Counted from the stretch's first letter, positions 43,738-51,618 are shown. The stretch is DNA of 64,000 nucleotides from Candidatus Gastranaerophilales bacterium (GCA_944324905.1 CALUYB010000003.1:62001-126000), one strand, 5' to 3'. Numbers and translations are program-made. The notes: generated by a model not told the origin, from the letters alone.

Positions 43738-43854
43738 TTAATCAATAAGAACTATGTCATGCTGAACTTGTTTCAGCATCTTTAAATCTGAATACAAATA
43801 TTTTAATCCCCTAAATTAAAAAGTTTTGAAATAAATTCAAAATTCACATACTTA
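43738..43854. other. AT-rich spacer, nothing recognised
   Basis: The non-coding stretch between gatB and the DUF5672 gene (43238-43854) is filled by tRNA-Leu and its repeats up to about 43737. In the last 117 bases I see no gene, promoter or hairpin of note. Confidence 0.5.
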
Positions 43855-44640
43855 CTACAAAATAAATTTTTCCCAAAATTCAGGATTATATTTCAAGTAT
43901 CCATGGCAGCCAAAAGGTAACTTGTACCCATTCATTTTATACAAAATTTCAGGATGAACTTCAAATGAAAATTTCATTGCAATATTTGGTGGAGCACATT
44001 TAAACTCTTTCATAAACTTTTTTGAATATTTTACTATTGCATAATCCTCATTTAATGTAGTAGACTCCCAAAAAGGAATTTCACAAAAAAAGTGCATTAG
44101 ATAATTATAGGCAACGTTAAATATGGTTTTTAAATCAGAGGACTTTAAATAGGAGGCAGCATATTCACGAGGATTATACTTTATAGCCTGTTTATTGCTT
44201 AAAATCTTAATCATGTCATTGATATTTCTAAGCGAAAAACCACCGTTACCAGCAATTGCAGATAACTCATCGCCAACAAACCAAGGTGCGCCAATGTAAG
44301 AAAAACCCTGGTTACACCAATAATCAAGTTCATCTCTAAATACCCAAGCATCTAGCTGGTAAATTAGCATAAAATCATATTCACTAAATCGCATATAAAA
44401 TTCTGGTTTTAAAAGCAACTTTGAATATGCGCTAAGTGACTCAAAATAAGAACTATCAAAACGCGCAACGCAAAAATTGCAATTCTTGAATACTTGCTCG
44501 TAAATGCCCACATGCAAGTTGACAGGACAAATAAGCCTTATGTCTCTTTTTGCAAAAATTTTTGCACATTGGACCAAAGAATGCAGCTCATTGGCACCAG
44601 GGTTTTCTTTATAAACAGGAATAACAATTGCGCAGTTCAT
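43855..44640 (-). CDS. DUF5672 family glycosyltransferase-like protein
   Basis: The protein matches the DUF5672 group found in glycan clusters, with a GT-A-like opening CAIVIPVYKENP. Signatures are YDFMLIYQLDAWVFRDELDYWC, FSYIGAPWF and AGNGGFSLRN. The QLDAW segment probably contains the metal-binding acidic residue. I take ATG 44640 over the longer in-frame start because the fold begins there and TATTAT lies 6 nt upstream. It is a single gene, divergent from the riboswitch-like leader. The sugar donor is unknown. Confidence 0.8.
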   Translation of the reverse strand: MNCAIVIPVYKENPGANELHSLVQCAKIFAKRDIRLICPVNLHVGIYEQVFKNCNFCVARFDSSYFESLSAYSKLLLKPEFYMRFSEYDFMLIYQLDAWVFRDELDYWCNQGFSYIGAPWFVGDELSAIAGNGGFSLRNINDMIKILSNKQAIKYNPREYAASYLKSSDLKTIFNVAYNYLMHFFCEIPFWESTTLNEDYAIVKYSKKFMKEFKCAPPNIAMKFSFEVHPEILYKMNGYKLPFGCHGYLKYNPEFWEKFIL

Positions 44641-44646
44641 AAAAAT

Positions 44647-44652
44647 ATAATA
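44647..44652 (-). promoter_or_regulatory. -10 TATTAT of the DUF5672 gene
   Basis: On the minus strand TATTAT ends 6 nt before the ATG at 44640; no Shine-Dalgarno is present. Confidence 0.45.
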
Positions 44653-44666
44653 ACTTAAAAACAAAT

Positions 44667-44695
44667 TTGCAAATAATAAAAATTAGTGTTATGAT
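44667..44695 (+). promoter_or_regulatory. Promoter of the structured leader RNA
   Basis: TTGCAA (44667-44672), a 17-nt spacer and TATGAT (44690-44695) preceded by TGT give a good promoter. Transcription would start near 44702, just before the conserved core of the leader. Confidence 0.6.
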
Positions 44696-44701
44696 TACTA
44701 T

Positions 44702-44838
44702 AAAAAATAGGAAATAAGGTGAAACTCCTTAACTGGACCGCAGCCGTAAAGTCGGAAAACTTATATATCCTGTAATTGCGTGAACCGATACAGGAGGTAA
44801 AGTTCCTTGTGTTGCGGTCAATAGCACAAGGTTTTTTA
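44702..44838 (+). ncRNA. Cobalamin-riboswitch-like structured leader
   Basis: The core reads TAGGAAATAAGGTGAAACTCC, then CTGGACCGCAGCCGTAA and TCGG, which lines up with the GGGAA-GGTGnAAnTCC-CnGnCCCGCnACnGTAA core of cobalamin riboswitches. TAAGG/CCTTA (44715-44719 and 44727-44731) is the P4-like helix. GACCGCA (44736-44742) is perfectly complementary to TGCGGTC (44813-44819) in the loop of a hairpin CCTTGTG/CACAAGG, like the L5-L13 kissing loop. That hairpin holds the AAGG ribosome site and is followed by six T. I do not find the usual GCCACTG box, so the class is not certain. Confidence 0.6.
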
Positions 44839-45579
44839 ATGGTAGGATATTTATCACAAGTTAATAACAACAGAGCAAATACTTGCCCACATGGCTTGCC
44901 GCTAGGTGCATGCCCAATCTGCAACGGCATGGGTGGCGGCGGAGGTTCTACAAAAAAAATGGATGAGCCAAGGCGCCCTGGAGAAATGTCCTATCAAGAG
45001 TGCTATGCCCAGTGGAAACAAATGCAAAGAGCGCAGGCAAGGGAGCAAGCCTTGCAAGAGGCGATGTTAAAAAATGCTGAACTTGCAGCAAAATTTCAAC
45101 AACAATTAACAAATGTTGTAAATACTGCCCATAATATCCTTGATAAAATTCAGCAAAATTTACCAAAACCTGTTGCAAAAGTCTTTGAAGGGATTTCAAA
45201 TAATATCTTAAAACCATTGCTAAACATCATAAAAGATTTTCCTCAAATAATTAAAAATCTGCCAAATGCCATTGAAACAATTAAAAATGAAATAGCAAAA
45301 GTAGCAGAAAAGATTAGCGCCGTAATTGGTGAAATTCAAAACTTTATAGAAAAGAAAATTTCAGATGCAACAAAAGTTCTGAAAAAGAAATTTAGAAAGC
45401 TCTTGTCTTTCTTCGGTATAGAAGAAGAATACGAAGAAGACGAAGAACTAAAGAAAGAAATTGCAGTATTTAAAGAATTTGAAATTGAAAACTTAAAGGA
45501 ATTACTAAGAAAGCTTATTAGACCAAGAAGTCAGAAGGAAGAAGAAATTGCCGCAAGTACAGATAACCAGTATCAATAA
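44839..45579 (+). CDS. Protein with CPHG...CPIC zinc-knuckle-like motif and amphipathic helices
   Basis: I do not recognise the family. The ATG at 44839 is 7 nt after AAGG in the leader hairpin; a longer in-frame ORF would run through the RNA structure. Near the N-terminus CPHGLPLGACPICNG offers Cys, His, Cys, Cys as a possible zinc site, followed by GMGGGGGSTKK. Then come Gln/Ala-rich helices, an apolipophorin-like amphipathic stretch (about 95-185: ILKPLLNIIKDFPQIIKNLP), and an acidic end. There is no signal peptide. It is the first gene of a four-gene run and the apparent target of the riboswitch-like leader. Confidence 0.7.
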   Translation: MVGYLSQVNNNRANTCPHGLPLGACPICNGMGGGGGSTKKMDEPRRPGEMSYQECYAQWKQMQRAQAREQALQEAMLKNAELAAKFQQQLTNVVNTAHNILDKIQQNLPKPVAKVFEGISNNILKPLLNIIKDFPQIIKNLPNAIETIKNEIAKVAEKISAVIGEIQNFIEKKISDATKVLKKKFRKLLSFFGIEEEYEEDEELKKEIAVFKEFEIENLKELLRKLIRPRSQKEEEIAASTDNQYQ

Positions 45580-47062
45580 CGCCAACAGGTATTTAACAAA
45601 TCGCCAGTTAAAACAAAAAAACGCAACGCTTGAAGGCGTTGTAGTTAACAATTTTATAAAAGATTATGATGCTCAAGAATGTGCAAATTTAGATGACACT
45701 TACAATACTCTTGTAATATCTGATAATGAAAGTGAAAACGTTCAAAAATACATTGGGGCCGAAAAGGAAAAAGGTTACAATGCAAAAAAAGCCTTGTTGC
45801 CACTTGCGCTTAGTACTGGTGCAATATTTGCCTCAGGCGCGATTTTAAGTTTTCTCTTTAAAAATTCTGCAAAGAAAAATTTAACCGAGCCCTTTATTAA
45901 AAAATTGCCATCAATGGGTATGAATATAAATATTGTTGAAGAAACAGGTTTTGCAACATACATGGCGCTAAGCGATCCTAACAGGCAAAATATAATGGCA
46001 ACAATAGCGGTTTTTGCCTTTAGCGCATTGACGCTCACTGCTAAAAAATTTGTTGAAGGTGTAAAGGAAATTTGGGTTAAAAAACAAGACGCGCAAGTTC
46101 AAAAGGAATTACAAGAAAATTTAATCGATGTTGAAACAAAAGCCTTTTCAGGGAAGTTGGCAATACAAAGAAATATGTTAAGCCAACATGGAAACTATTT
46201 TAAAAAAGCACTCCAAAACCAAAATAACAAAGAAAAAGACTTGGGTGCAATATATTTTAAAAATTTTAATTTTAAAGGTAGTAACAAGACAAAAGAACAA
46301 AATAATGACAAAAAGCTAAAAGATTTAATTACACCAAATGCGCTTATAAGTGCAGGCTTACTGATTGGCAGTGTAGCCCTTGGTATATTAACTCTAAAAA
46401 ACATAAAATCAGGTGCAAAGTACCACGAGGACTTTATTAACAACTTTAAAAACGCAAAGCAAAAAATCCTTGACGAGATAATAAATAACAAAACGCAAGA
46501 TAAAACATTGCTTACTGACACTTTAATTAAAATGGGTGCAAATTCTCAAAAAGCAAAAGAATGCGCACAAAAAGCAGGTTTTGGCGAAAAAGATATAAGC
46601 GACATAGTAGAAACTGTTTCAACTAACGTTGAAAACATCTGGGGCAATGCGCCGACAGGTATGAGTACAGAAAACGGAAAAGCATTTTTCTACTGTTATT
46701 TAAACGAAACTCGCGGACACCTGTATAATTGGCTTATACACAATGATAACCCATTTTTAAAGAATTTATTTATAGCAATGGCGGCAGTAAGCTCTACAAG
46801 TTTTGTAGCGCAACAAACAGCAGAGGCTATAAAAGAAGCAACTGTTATAAAAGAAAACGCTAAAACAGAGCTTGATCTACAAAAAAGGCTTGTTGAAGTT
46901 GAAATTAAAAATTTCAAAGCGAAAAAGGAAAGCGCAATTGCGCCGCTAATAGAGGAATTTGAGCGCAAGAAGAAAGAAGGCAAACCGGCAAACGAACTAA
47001 AGGTTATGGCGGATAACATCTTGCTTGAGATTAAAAACGGCCCTCCATTTGTTTATTCATAA
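45548..47062 (+). CDS. Membrane protein with an internal duplication (504 aa)
   Basis: Unrecognised. A GAAGGAAG site supports the TTG start at 45548, giving an N-terminus MPQVQITSINNANRY; it overlaps the preceding gene by 32 nt. About four hydrophobic segments are visible (82-104, 148-164, 264-284, 403-420). Residues 146-203 and 403-460 are similar: hydrophobic helix, then KKFVEGVKEIWV versus QQTAEAIKEATV, then ELQENLIDVETKAF versus DLQKRLVEVEIKNF. The protein looks like two copies of a membrane-plus-coiled-coil unit. It may form an envelope complex with its neighbours. Confidence 0.7.
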   Translation: MPQVQITSINNANRYLTNRQLKQKNATLEGVVVNNFIKDYDAQECANLDDTYNTLVISDNESENVQKYIGAEKEKGYNAKKALLPLALSTGAIFASGAILSFLFKNSAKKNLTEPFIKKLPSMGMNINIVEETGFATYMALSDPNRQNIMATIAVFAFSALTLTAKKFVEGVKEIWVKKQDAQVQKELQENLIDVETKAFSGKLAIQRNMLSQHGNYFKKALQNQNNKEKDLGAIYFKNFNFKGSNKTKEQNNDKKLKDLITPNALISAGLLIGSVALGILTLKNIKSGAKYHEDFINNFKNAKQKILDEIINNKTQDKTLLTDTLIKMGANSQKAKECAQKAGFGEKDISDIVETVSTNVENIWGNAPTGMSTENGKAFFYCYLNETRGHLYNWLIHNDNPFLKNLFIAMAAVSSTSFVAQQTAEAIKEATVIKENAKTELDLQKRLVEVEIKNFKAKKESAIAPLIEEFERKKKEGKPANELKVMADNILLEIKNGPPFVYS

Positions 47063-47071
47063 GGAAAAATT

Positions 47072-47563
47072 ATGCAAATCAGCCCATCTGGATTATTTAA
47101 CATACAAAACATAGGTAAAAATGTGCAAAGAGCAAATTTTAAACAAAATTTTTGCACATTTGACGAAAATAAAGTGCAACGAATAATTAATGAAAAAGAG
47201 ACCGCACTGCCGTACATAGAAAATATGCTCAAAACAACAAATGATGAAAATTGCGCTATAGAGTGCCTTTACATTTTAAACAGAATGCTTGACAATAACG
47301 TCAAAGGAATTGAGAAAATGTACCCGACATTAAGCAGGTTTAATTACTCAAATTCTCCTGATATTCAGGTAATGCTATCCGGAATATATAGAAAAACCCT
47401 GATACCGGACGCATTTGGTCCACTCAATAGAATGCTGGCGCAACAAATTTATTACCCAAACAGCCCATATTTTGACGCAACAGAAGAAATTGGCGGCGCA
47501 ATTTTAGAATATATAAGAAGTTATGGTGCAAAAAATGTATACAAACAACAATCTTGCAATTAA
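47072..47563 (+). CDS. Hypothetical HEAT-like helical protein (163 aa)
   Basis: Unrecognised. The N-terminus MQISPSGLFNIQNIGKNV followed by RANFKQNF resembles that of the upstream 504-aa protein (MPQVQITSINNAN). The body is all-helical with repeat-like spacing (ALPYIENMLKTTNDENCAIE, LYILNRMLDNNVKGIEKM), suggesting one or two HEAT-like units. There is no signal peptide or membrane helix. AAGGA lies 6-7 nt before the ATG, and only 9 nt separate it from the upstream stop, so it belongs to the same operon. Confidence 0.65.
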   Translation: MQISPSGLFNIQNIGKNVQRANFKQNFCTFDENKVQRIINEKETALPYIENMLKTTNDENCAIECLYILNRMLDNNVKGIEKMYPTLSRFNYSNSPDIQVMLSGIYRKTLIPDAFGPLNRMLAQQIYYPNSPYFDATEEIGGAILEYIRSYGAKNVYKQQSCN

Positions 47564-47577
47564 TTTAGAAACTATTG

Positions 47578-47583
47578 TAGAAT
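47578..47583 (+). promoter_or_regulatory. -10-like TAGAAT of the pilin/tail-collar gene
   Basis: TAGAAT directly preceded by TG ends 6 nt before the ATG at 47590. Confidence 0.4.
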
Positions 47584-47589
47584 AATCTT

Positions 47590-47931
47590 ATGAAAATAAA
47601 AGCTTTTACAATGGCAGAAATGCTTATAACAATACTTATGATATCAATCGCTATGATTGTTATGGCGCCAGTTATGACAAAAAAAGCAAAAGAGCCCCTG
47701 CCGCAAGTCGTTGTTAAAGAAGGCCAAACGTTGCCAAAAGGCGCAATTATCCTATATTACGGAGATGATATTCCAGATGGCTGGCAAGAGTGCAGTGGAC
47801 AAAGCTTAGATGGTGAAGAATTTAAAGAACTAAAAGAAAACATCTCAAATTATTCATATTTGCCTGATTTAAACCAGCTTTTTCAAGCAACAGATACAAA
47901 TTTAAAATGGATTATAAAAGTAAAAAAATAG
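47590..47931 (+). CDS. Prepilin-like protein fused to a phage tail-collar-like domain
   Basis: The N-terminus MKIKA-FTMAEMLITILMIS is a type III/IV prepilin signal with Glu5 and a hydrophobic helix, ending in MAPVMTKKAK like the giant prepilin at 23414 (APVITKR). Residues about 45-113 resemble a tail-collar domain: LPKGAIILYYGDDIPDGWQECSGQ. In phages this domain sits on tail fibres. Here it may form the exposed tip of a minor pilin. At 113 residues it is a very small pilin. It lacks a Shine-Dalgarno but has TAGAAT 6 nt before the ATG. Confidence 0.75.
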   Translation: MKIKAFTMAEMLITILMISIAMIVMAPVMTKKAKEPLPQVVVKEGQTLPKGAIILYYGDDIPDGWQECSGQSLDGEEFKELKENISNYSYLPDLNQLFQATDTNLKWIIKVKK

Positions 47932-47932
47932 C

Positions 47933-48805
47933 TTATTTGTTTTCTATTTGAGCTAAAACCTCAGTCCCTACAAGGTTTTCCAAAATCATCCTTGATGCCC
48001 AAAACTCTGACTCTGCTTTTTTAGCTGCATTTTGAGCATTTCTGTAATAAACATCTGCAATAATCAACTCCTCGCGCGGAGCATTTTGAGATTTATCATA
48101 AATTTCTCGACGTTTTTCAAGATTATCAAGTGTCATTGCCATAATCTCTTTTTTTGTCAGGTAGTCAATGTAAAGATTGAGTAATTTTTTTTGCAAATCG
48201 TCGATTTTTCGCACCAATAAAACCATATCAGCATCATTTACTTTTGTAAATTTATAATTTAATTCCTTGTCATCACGCGTAATTGCGCCCAAAAGACCGC
48301 CGCCAATTAGCGCGCCTGTTGCCATATAAGGGTTTGAGCTAAGCGCAGTACCGGCTATTGTTGAAAAACTGGCAATTGGTTTAATAATTTTCTTTAAAAT
48401 GTTTTCATTTGGTTTATTTTCATCAGGGTTAGATAGTTTGTAAATAGTGTATTTAATTGTTTCACTTCTTTGAGCTGCAGCGGCCCAAAGCAGTTGCAAA
48501 TCAGCCAGTAAATCAGCAGATTCGATATTCAAGTCATAGGAAACATCATCAGCCAATCTTTTTAAACTCAAGTCGGCGTATGATGAATCATAAGCCGCCT
48601 GCTTAATGCCACTGCTCGACACGACTGTTTTACCCTCGTTTACAGTTTTTACTTCACTAAATGGTGCTTCGGGATTTTGACCGACACCAAGCCTGTTTGC
48701 AGGAGGCATGGGATAATTTAAACTCTCAAGCGTTAATGATTGCGATGGCAAAATTGTCATCGAAAAAAGTACTAATAAAATTTTCTTACAATTACTTTTT
48801 ATCAT
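47933..48805 (-). CDS. Secreted helical protein, paralogue of the 48792-49670 protein
   Basis: Start ATG 48805 is chosen: GAGG lies 6 nt upstream and the signal peptide (MIKSNCKKILLVLFSMTILPSQS) begins there. The mature part has a helical region LLADLQLLWAAAAQRSETIKYTIYKL, a Gly/Ala-rich hydrophobic stretch (TGALIGGGLLGAI) and a long C-terminal coiled coil (LLNLYIDYLTKKEIMAMTLDNLEKRREIYDKS, shown here only as the start of the helix region). The order matches the upstream gene product. Coiled coil plus export recalls TolC-like or envelope spacer proteins, but no clear family match is seen. Confidence 0.65.
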   Translation of the reverse strand: MIKSNCKKILLVLFSMTILPSQSLTLESLNYPMPPANRLGVGQNPEAPFSEVKTVNEGKTVVSSSGIKQAAYDSSYADLSLKRLADDVSYDLNIESADLLADLQLLWAAAAQRSETIKYTIYKLSNPDENKPNENILKKIIKPIASFSTIAGTALSSNPYMATGALIGGGLLGAITRDDKELNYKFTKVNDADMVLLVRKIDDLQKKLLNLYIDYLTKKEIMAMTLDNLEKRREIYDKSQNAPREELIIADVYYRNAQNAAKKAESEFWASRMILENLVGTEVLAQIENK

Positions 48806-49670
48806 TAAAAGCCTCAATATTAACAGGAATTTCGCGCTTTTTGAAGTTAATGTCATTTAAATCCACATTTTGAGTTTTTAAATTGTACTGTGCAACATTT
48901 AAGTTTTCAGTAGTTTCCTTACCGGCAAGACGCTCAAGCATTAAATGATACTTTTTAACATCCTGCTTAATCCTATATTCCTCAACCAGCTGTTCTTCCC
49001 ATTGTGCAGCAGCAACGGAGATTTCCAGTGAATCATTTTTCTTTAGCGCTTCATTGTAGTTTTTATTGTAAAGCAATAATTGCGCTCTGCAATCTTTTAA
49101 ACGCATAAGCGCGCCCTTGTAATTGTAATATGTGATTACAATTTCATCTTGCAAATCTTCAATAAGTGCCGCAAGCTCAATAGCCTCGGTGTCAGTCAGT
49201 GGCACATCTTGCAATTTTTTATAATTATCGCGATTAATCCAGTTATTTGCAAGTCTAGCTGCTGCAAAAGAGGCAGATTGAACAGAATAATGCATGCCCA
49301 TAAAAGAAGGAAGCATTGCAGCACCGCTTAAAAGCGCACTTACGCTTTTTGCCATAAGTGATGAGTGAATTCGCCTTTGCTCCTCGGGAATTGCAAGTTT
49401 TTTCAAGCAAAATTTAATTAAAGGATTAGAATCAACAGTAGCATTCCAAAGGTTTTCTAAATCCTCAACATCACTTTGCTGTTGCTTATTAACAATAATC
49501 TGAGCTTGCTCGGTTTCATTGATGAACAACGACCCCTTTAGGGTTTGAACTTGCTCGCCATAGTTTATTTTATGTTCATCAACATTTTCAAGTTTAATTT
49601 CTTGCGCCGCAAAGCTTAACTGCGTAAAAAAATTAAATATTAAAACAGATGAAATAATTTTTTTGAACAT
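48792..49670 (-). CDS. Secreted helical protein, tandem paralogue
   Basis: A signal peptide (MFKKIISSVLIFNFFTQLSFA, cleavage before AQEIKL) leads a mature protein of about 270 residues. Shared with the downstream gene are a helix DVEDLENLWNATVDSNPLIK (compare LLADLQLLWAAAAQRSETIK), a small hydrophobic region and a long C-terminal coiled coil (LIEDLQDEIVITYYNYKGAL). The gene overlaps its paralogue by 14 nt. TGCTATAAA ends 6 nt before the ATG. It is probably a periplasmic helical hairpin protein; function unknown. Confidence 0.68.
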   Translation of the reverse strand: MFKKIISSVLIFNFFTQLSFAAQEIKLENVDEHKINYGEQVQTLKGSLFINETEQAQIIVNKQQQSDVEDLENLWNATVDSNPLIKFCLKKLAIPEEQRRIHSSLMAKSVSALLSGAAMLPSFMGMHYSVQSASFAAARLANNWINRDNYKKLQDVPLTDTEAIELAALIEDLQDEIVITYYNYKGALMRLKDCRAQLLLYNKNYNEALKKNDSLEISVAAAQWEEQLVEEYRIKQDVKKYHLMLERLAGKETTENLNVAQYNLKTQNVDLNDINFKKREIPVNIEAFNDKK

Positions 49671-49676
49671 AATAAC

Positions 49677-49682
49677 TTTATA
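49677..49682 (-). promoter_or_regulatory. Extended -10 (TGCTATAAA) of the paralogue operon
   Basis: On the minus strand TATAAA preceded by TGC ends 6 nt before the ATG at 49670, with no Shine-Dalgarno. Confidence 0.55.
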
Positions 49683-49695
49683 GCATGATTTTTAG

Positions 49696-50268
49696 TTAAT
49701 ACCCAAAATCATCACTTTGTTTATCTTCTTCATCTTGCAATGAAGACAAATCGTAATTATAAGTAGAGTCAAAGTCTTCAGGAAGATTGTCATTATCAGG
49801 CCAAATTGTACCTTCATCAAATCTGCAAGCACTCATGTTAACACTTGATGTAAAATCGCTGTCAGTAAGGTCTGCTTCGTTTAATACGCATCCTGCCATG
49901 TCTGCATCGGTAAAGTTAGAATATGTAACGCTTGCGTAGCTGAAATCCGTACCATTTAGCACAGCCTCTGAAAAATCGCACTCTGTTAAAGTAGCACGTG
50001 AGAAATTAGCACTTGTTAAGTCGCACCCGCTAAAGTTTACATTAGTCAAGGAACATTCAGCAAAAGAAGCACCTGAAAAATCAATGTTTGAAAAGTTTAC
50101 ATCAGAAATTTCAGTTGCGGCAAAATCGCATTCACTTAAATCTAAATCTTGGTTTTCTGATTTGTAATTCTCAAATTCGTCTTTGTTGTTTAAAATAAGG
50201 CTAATAATTTCATCTTTAGACTTCATGCTCATAATCCTTTTATCTCCCGTTTTATTATTTTCCGACAT
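49696..50268 (-). CDS. Pentapeptide repeat protein
   Basis: Residues about 40-135 consist of A(D/N)LxX-type repeats, for example FSNIDFSGASFAECSLTNVN and LTSANFSRATLTECDF, which fold as a right-handed quadrilateral beta helix. The flanks are charged: a Lys/Glu-rich N-terminus and a very acidic C-terminus (DEEDKQSDDFGY). There is no signal peptide. Some family members mimic DNA and inhibit gyrase, but most have no known role, and nothing here points to gyrase. Start choice is uncertain: AAGG lies 9 nt before the ATG at 50226, so a shorter protein beginning MKSKDEII is possible. Confidence 0.85.
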   Translation of the reverse strand: MSENNKTGDKRIMSMKSKDEIISLILNNKDEFENYKSENQDLDLSECDFAATEISDVNFSNIDFSGASFAECSLTNVNFSGCDLTSANFSRATLTECDFSEAVLNGTDFSYASVTYSNFTDADMAGCVLNEADLTDSDFTSSVNMSACRFDEGTIWPDNDNLPEDFDSTYNYDLSSLQDEEDKQSDDFGY

Positions 50269-50295
50269 CTAGCCAATTAGTCAAGTAAAGAAAAT

Positions 50296-50925
50296 TTAAC
50301 TGTCTATAATTTGTGTTTGAATTGCCAAAAGCACAGCCTGCACACGATTATCGACATTTAATTTTTTATAGATACTGTTTAGGTGGGTTTTAACAGTTAC
50401 CTCCCGTACAAAAAGTTTTTCCGCAATATCAGCATTACTTGCACCTTTTGCAACAAGTGTAAGGATTTCTTTTTCTCTTGATGTAAGTGGCGAAATAGGC
50501 TCAGAGCTCACAAAAGGTAGAGCACCTGTATGCTTTTTCTCGTTAGACCACTTTGAGCGCCTTAAAAGCGCTTCAATTCTTGCTAAAAGGTTTGGCAAAA
50601 TAAAAGGCTTTGTAATATAATCGTCAGCACCGAATTTTAAACCTGAAACTTGTTTGTTATCCTCATTTACAGCAGTTAGCATAATAATCGGCGTATGCAT
50701 GGTTTTTTCATTTTCACGTATTGATTTTAGGGTGTCCCAGCCGTCTAAATTAGGCATAACAACATCTAATAAAACCAAATCAAATGGTTCTTTTTCTTCG
50801 CTTAAAAGCTTTAGCCCCATAAGCCCGTCAGTTGCAACTTTAACGTCATACCCATACATAGGCAGGGCGTCTTCAAGCAATTTTGGATTATCATCAATAA
50901 TTAAAATTTTTCCCAGTGTCGACAT
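50296..50925 (-). CDS. Response regulator, receiver plus LuxR-type output
   Basis: A 209-residue two-domain regulator. The receiver (1-120) has Asp11/Asp12, phospho-acceptor Asp54 (LVLLDVVMPNLDGWD), the Thr switch (IIMLTAV) and Lys (DYITKPF), all intact. The output is a LuxR/NarL helix-turn-helix (LTSREKEILTLVAKGASNADIAEKL, given here in part, and EVTVKTHLNSIYKKL). Receiver style is PhoB-like while the output is NarL-like, a mixed type seen in Cyanobacteria. No partner kinase is adjacent. A second LuxR-type regulator lies upstream in the same direction. Confidence 0.93.
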   Translation of the reverse strand: MSTLGKILIIDDNPKLLEDALPMYGYDVKVATDGLMGLKLLSEEKEPFDLVLLDVVMPNLDGWDTLKSIRENEKTMHTPIIMLTAVNEDNKQVSGLKFGADDYITKPFILPNLLARIEALLRRSKWSNEKKHTGALPFVSSEPISPLTSREKEILTLVAKGASNADIAEKLFVREVTVKTHLNSIYKKLNVDNRVQAVLLAIQTQIIDS

Positions 50926-50952
50926 ATAAATTCTATCCTTATATTAAATATT

Positions 50953-51606
50953 TTACCCTATAATATTTTCTTTTATAGCTTTTATTGCAGCTTGCGTTCT
51001 ATCATCAACCGAAAGTTTCTGTAAAATATTGCAAACATGCACTTTTGCGGTATTTATCGAAATGTTAAGTTTCTTAGCAATTTGTTGATTGGAGTTACCA
51101 TCGGCAAGTAGTGAAAGTACTTTTTTCTCCTTTAAGGTTAAATTATACTCGTCATCACACTTTGTTTTTTGAGTACTGTTGTGACGCTTTGAATTAAGGA
51201 CATATTGTGAAACAGTAGAATCAAACCACAAATTTCCGTTTAAAATGTCCTGCAAAAGTTCAATTAATTTATCGGGCTTAATGTCTTTTGAACAATACGC
51301 GCAAATGCCTGCCTCAAGGCATTTTAAAACTTCACTTTCTTCATTATGTGAGGTAAGAACAACAACTTTGATTTTTTTATACATTTTTTTAATTTCTTGC
51401 GTTGCCTCAACTCCATTAATTCCAGGGAGTCCTAAATCCATAATAACAAGCTGAATATCAGATACTGCAAGCTTTTCATATGCCTCTTGAGCACATGATG
51501 CCTCATAAATTTCATTTACAAATTCAGCTTCTCTTAGTGAAGTTTTAAGTGCAAAACGCGTTAATGCATGGTCTTCAACTATGAGAATATTGTATTTCTT
51601 ACCCAT
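50953..51606 (-). CDS. NarL-family response regulator
   Basis: A 217-residue regulator with an intact receiver: Glu11/Asp12, phospho-acceptor Asp57 (LVIMDLGLPGINGVE), switch Thr (VVVLTSHNE) and Lys (YCSKDIKPD). The C-terminal LuxR helix-turn-helix reads LTLKEKKVLSLLADGNSN and ISINTAKVHVCNILQKLSV. The cognate kinase is not adjacent. TATAAT lies 6 nt before the ATG, without Shine-Dalgarno. It is 27 nt upstream of the other LuxR-type regulator. Confidence 0.93.
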   Translation of the reverse strand: MGKKYNILIVEDHALTRFALKTSLREAEFVNEIYEASCAQEAYEKLAVSDIQLVIMDLGLPGINGVEATQEIKKMYKKIKVVVLTSHNEESEVLKCLEAGICAYCSKDIKPDKLIELLQDILNGNLWFDSTVSQYVLNSKRHNSTQKTKCDDEYNLTLKEKKVLSLLADGNSNQQIAKKLNISINTAKVHVCNILQKLSVDDRTQAAIKAIKENIIG

Positions 51607-51612
51607 TTTTAA

Positions 51613-51618
51613 ATTATA
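51613..51618 (-). promoter_or_regulatory. -10 TATAAT of the NarL-type regulator
   Basis: On the minus strand a perfect TATAAT ends 6 nt before the ATG at 51606; no Shine-Dalgarno is seen. Confidence 0.55.

Noticed and set aside
44776-44838. Longer N-terminus of the CPHG protein from the in-frame TTG at 44776
   Set aside because: It would translate through the structured leader and ribosome-site hairpin; ATG 44839 has a correctly spaced AAGG.
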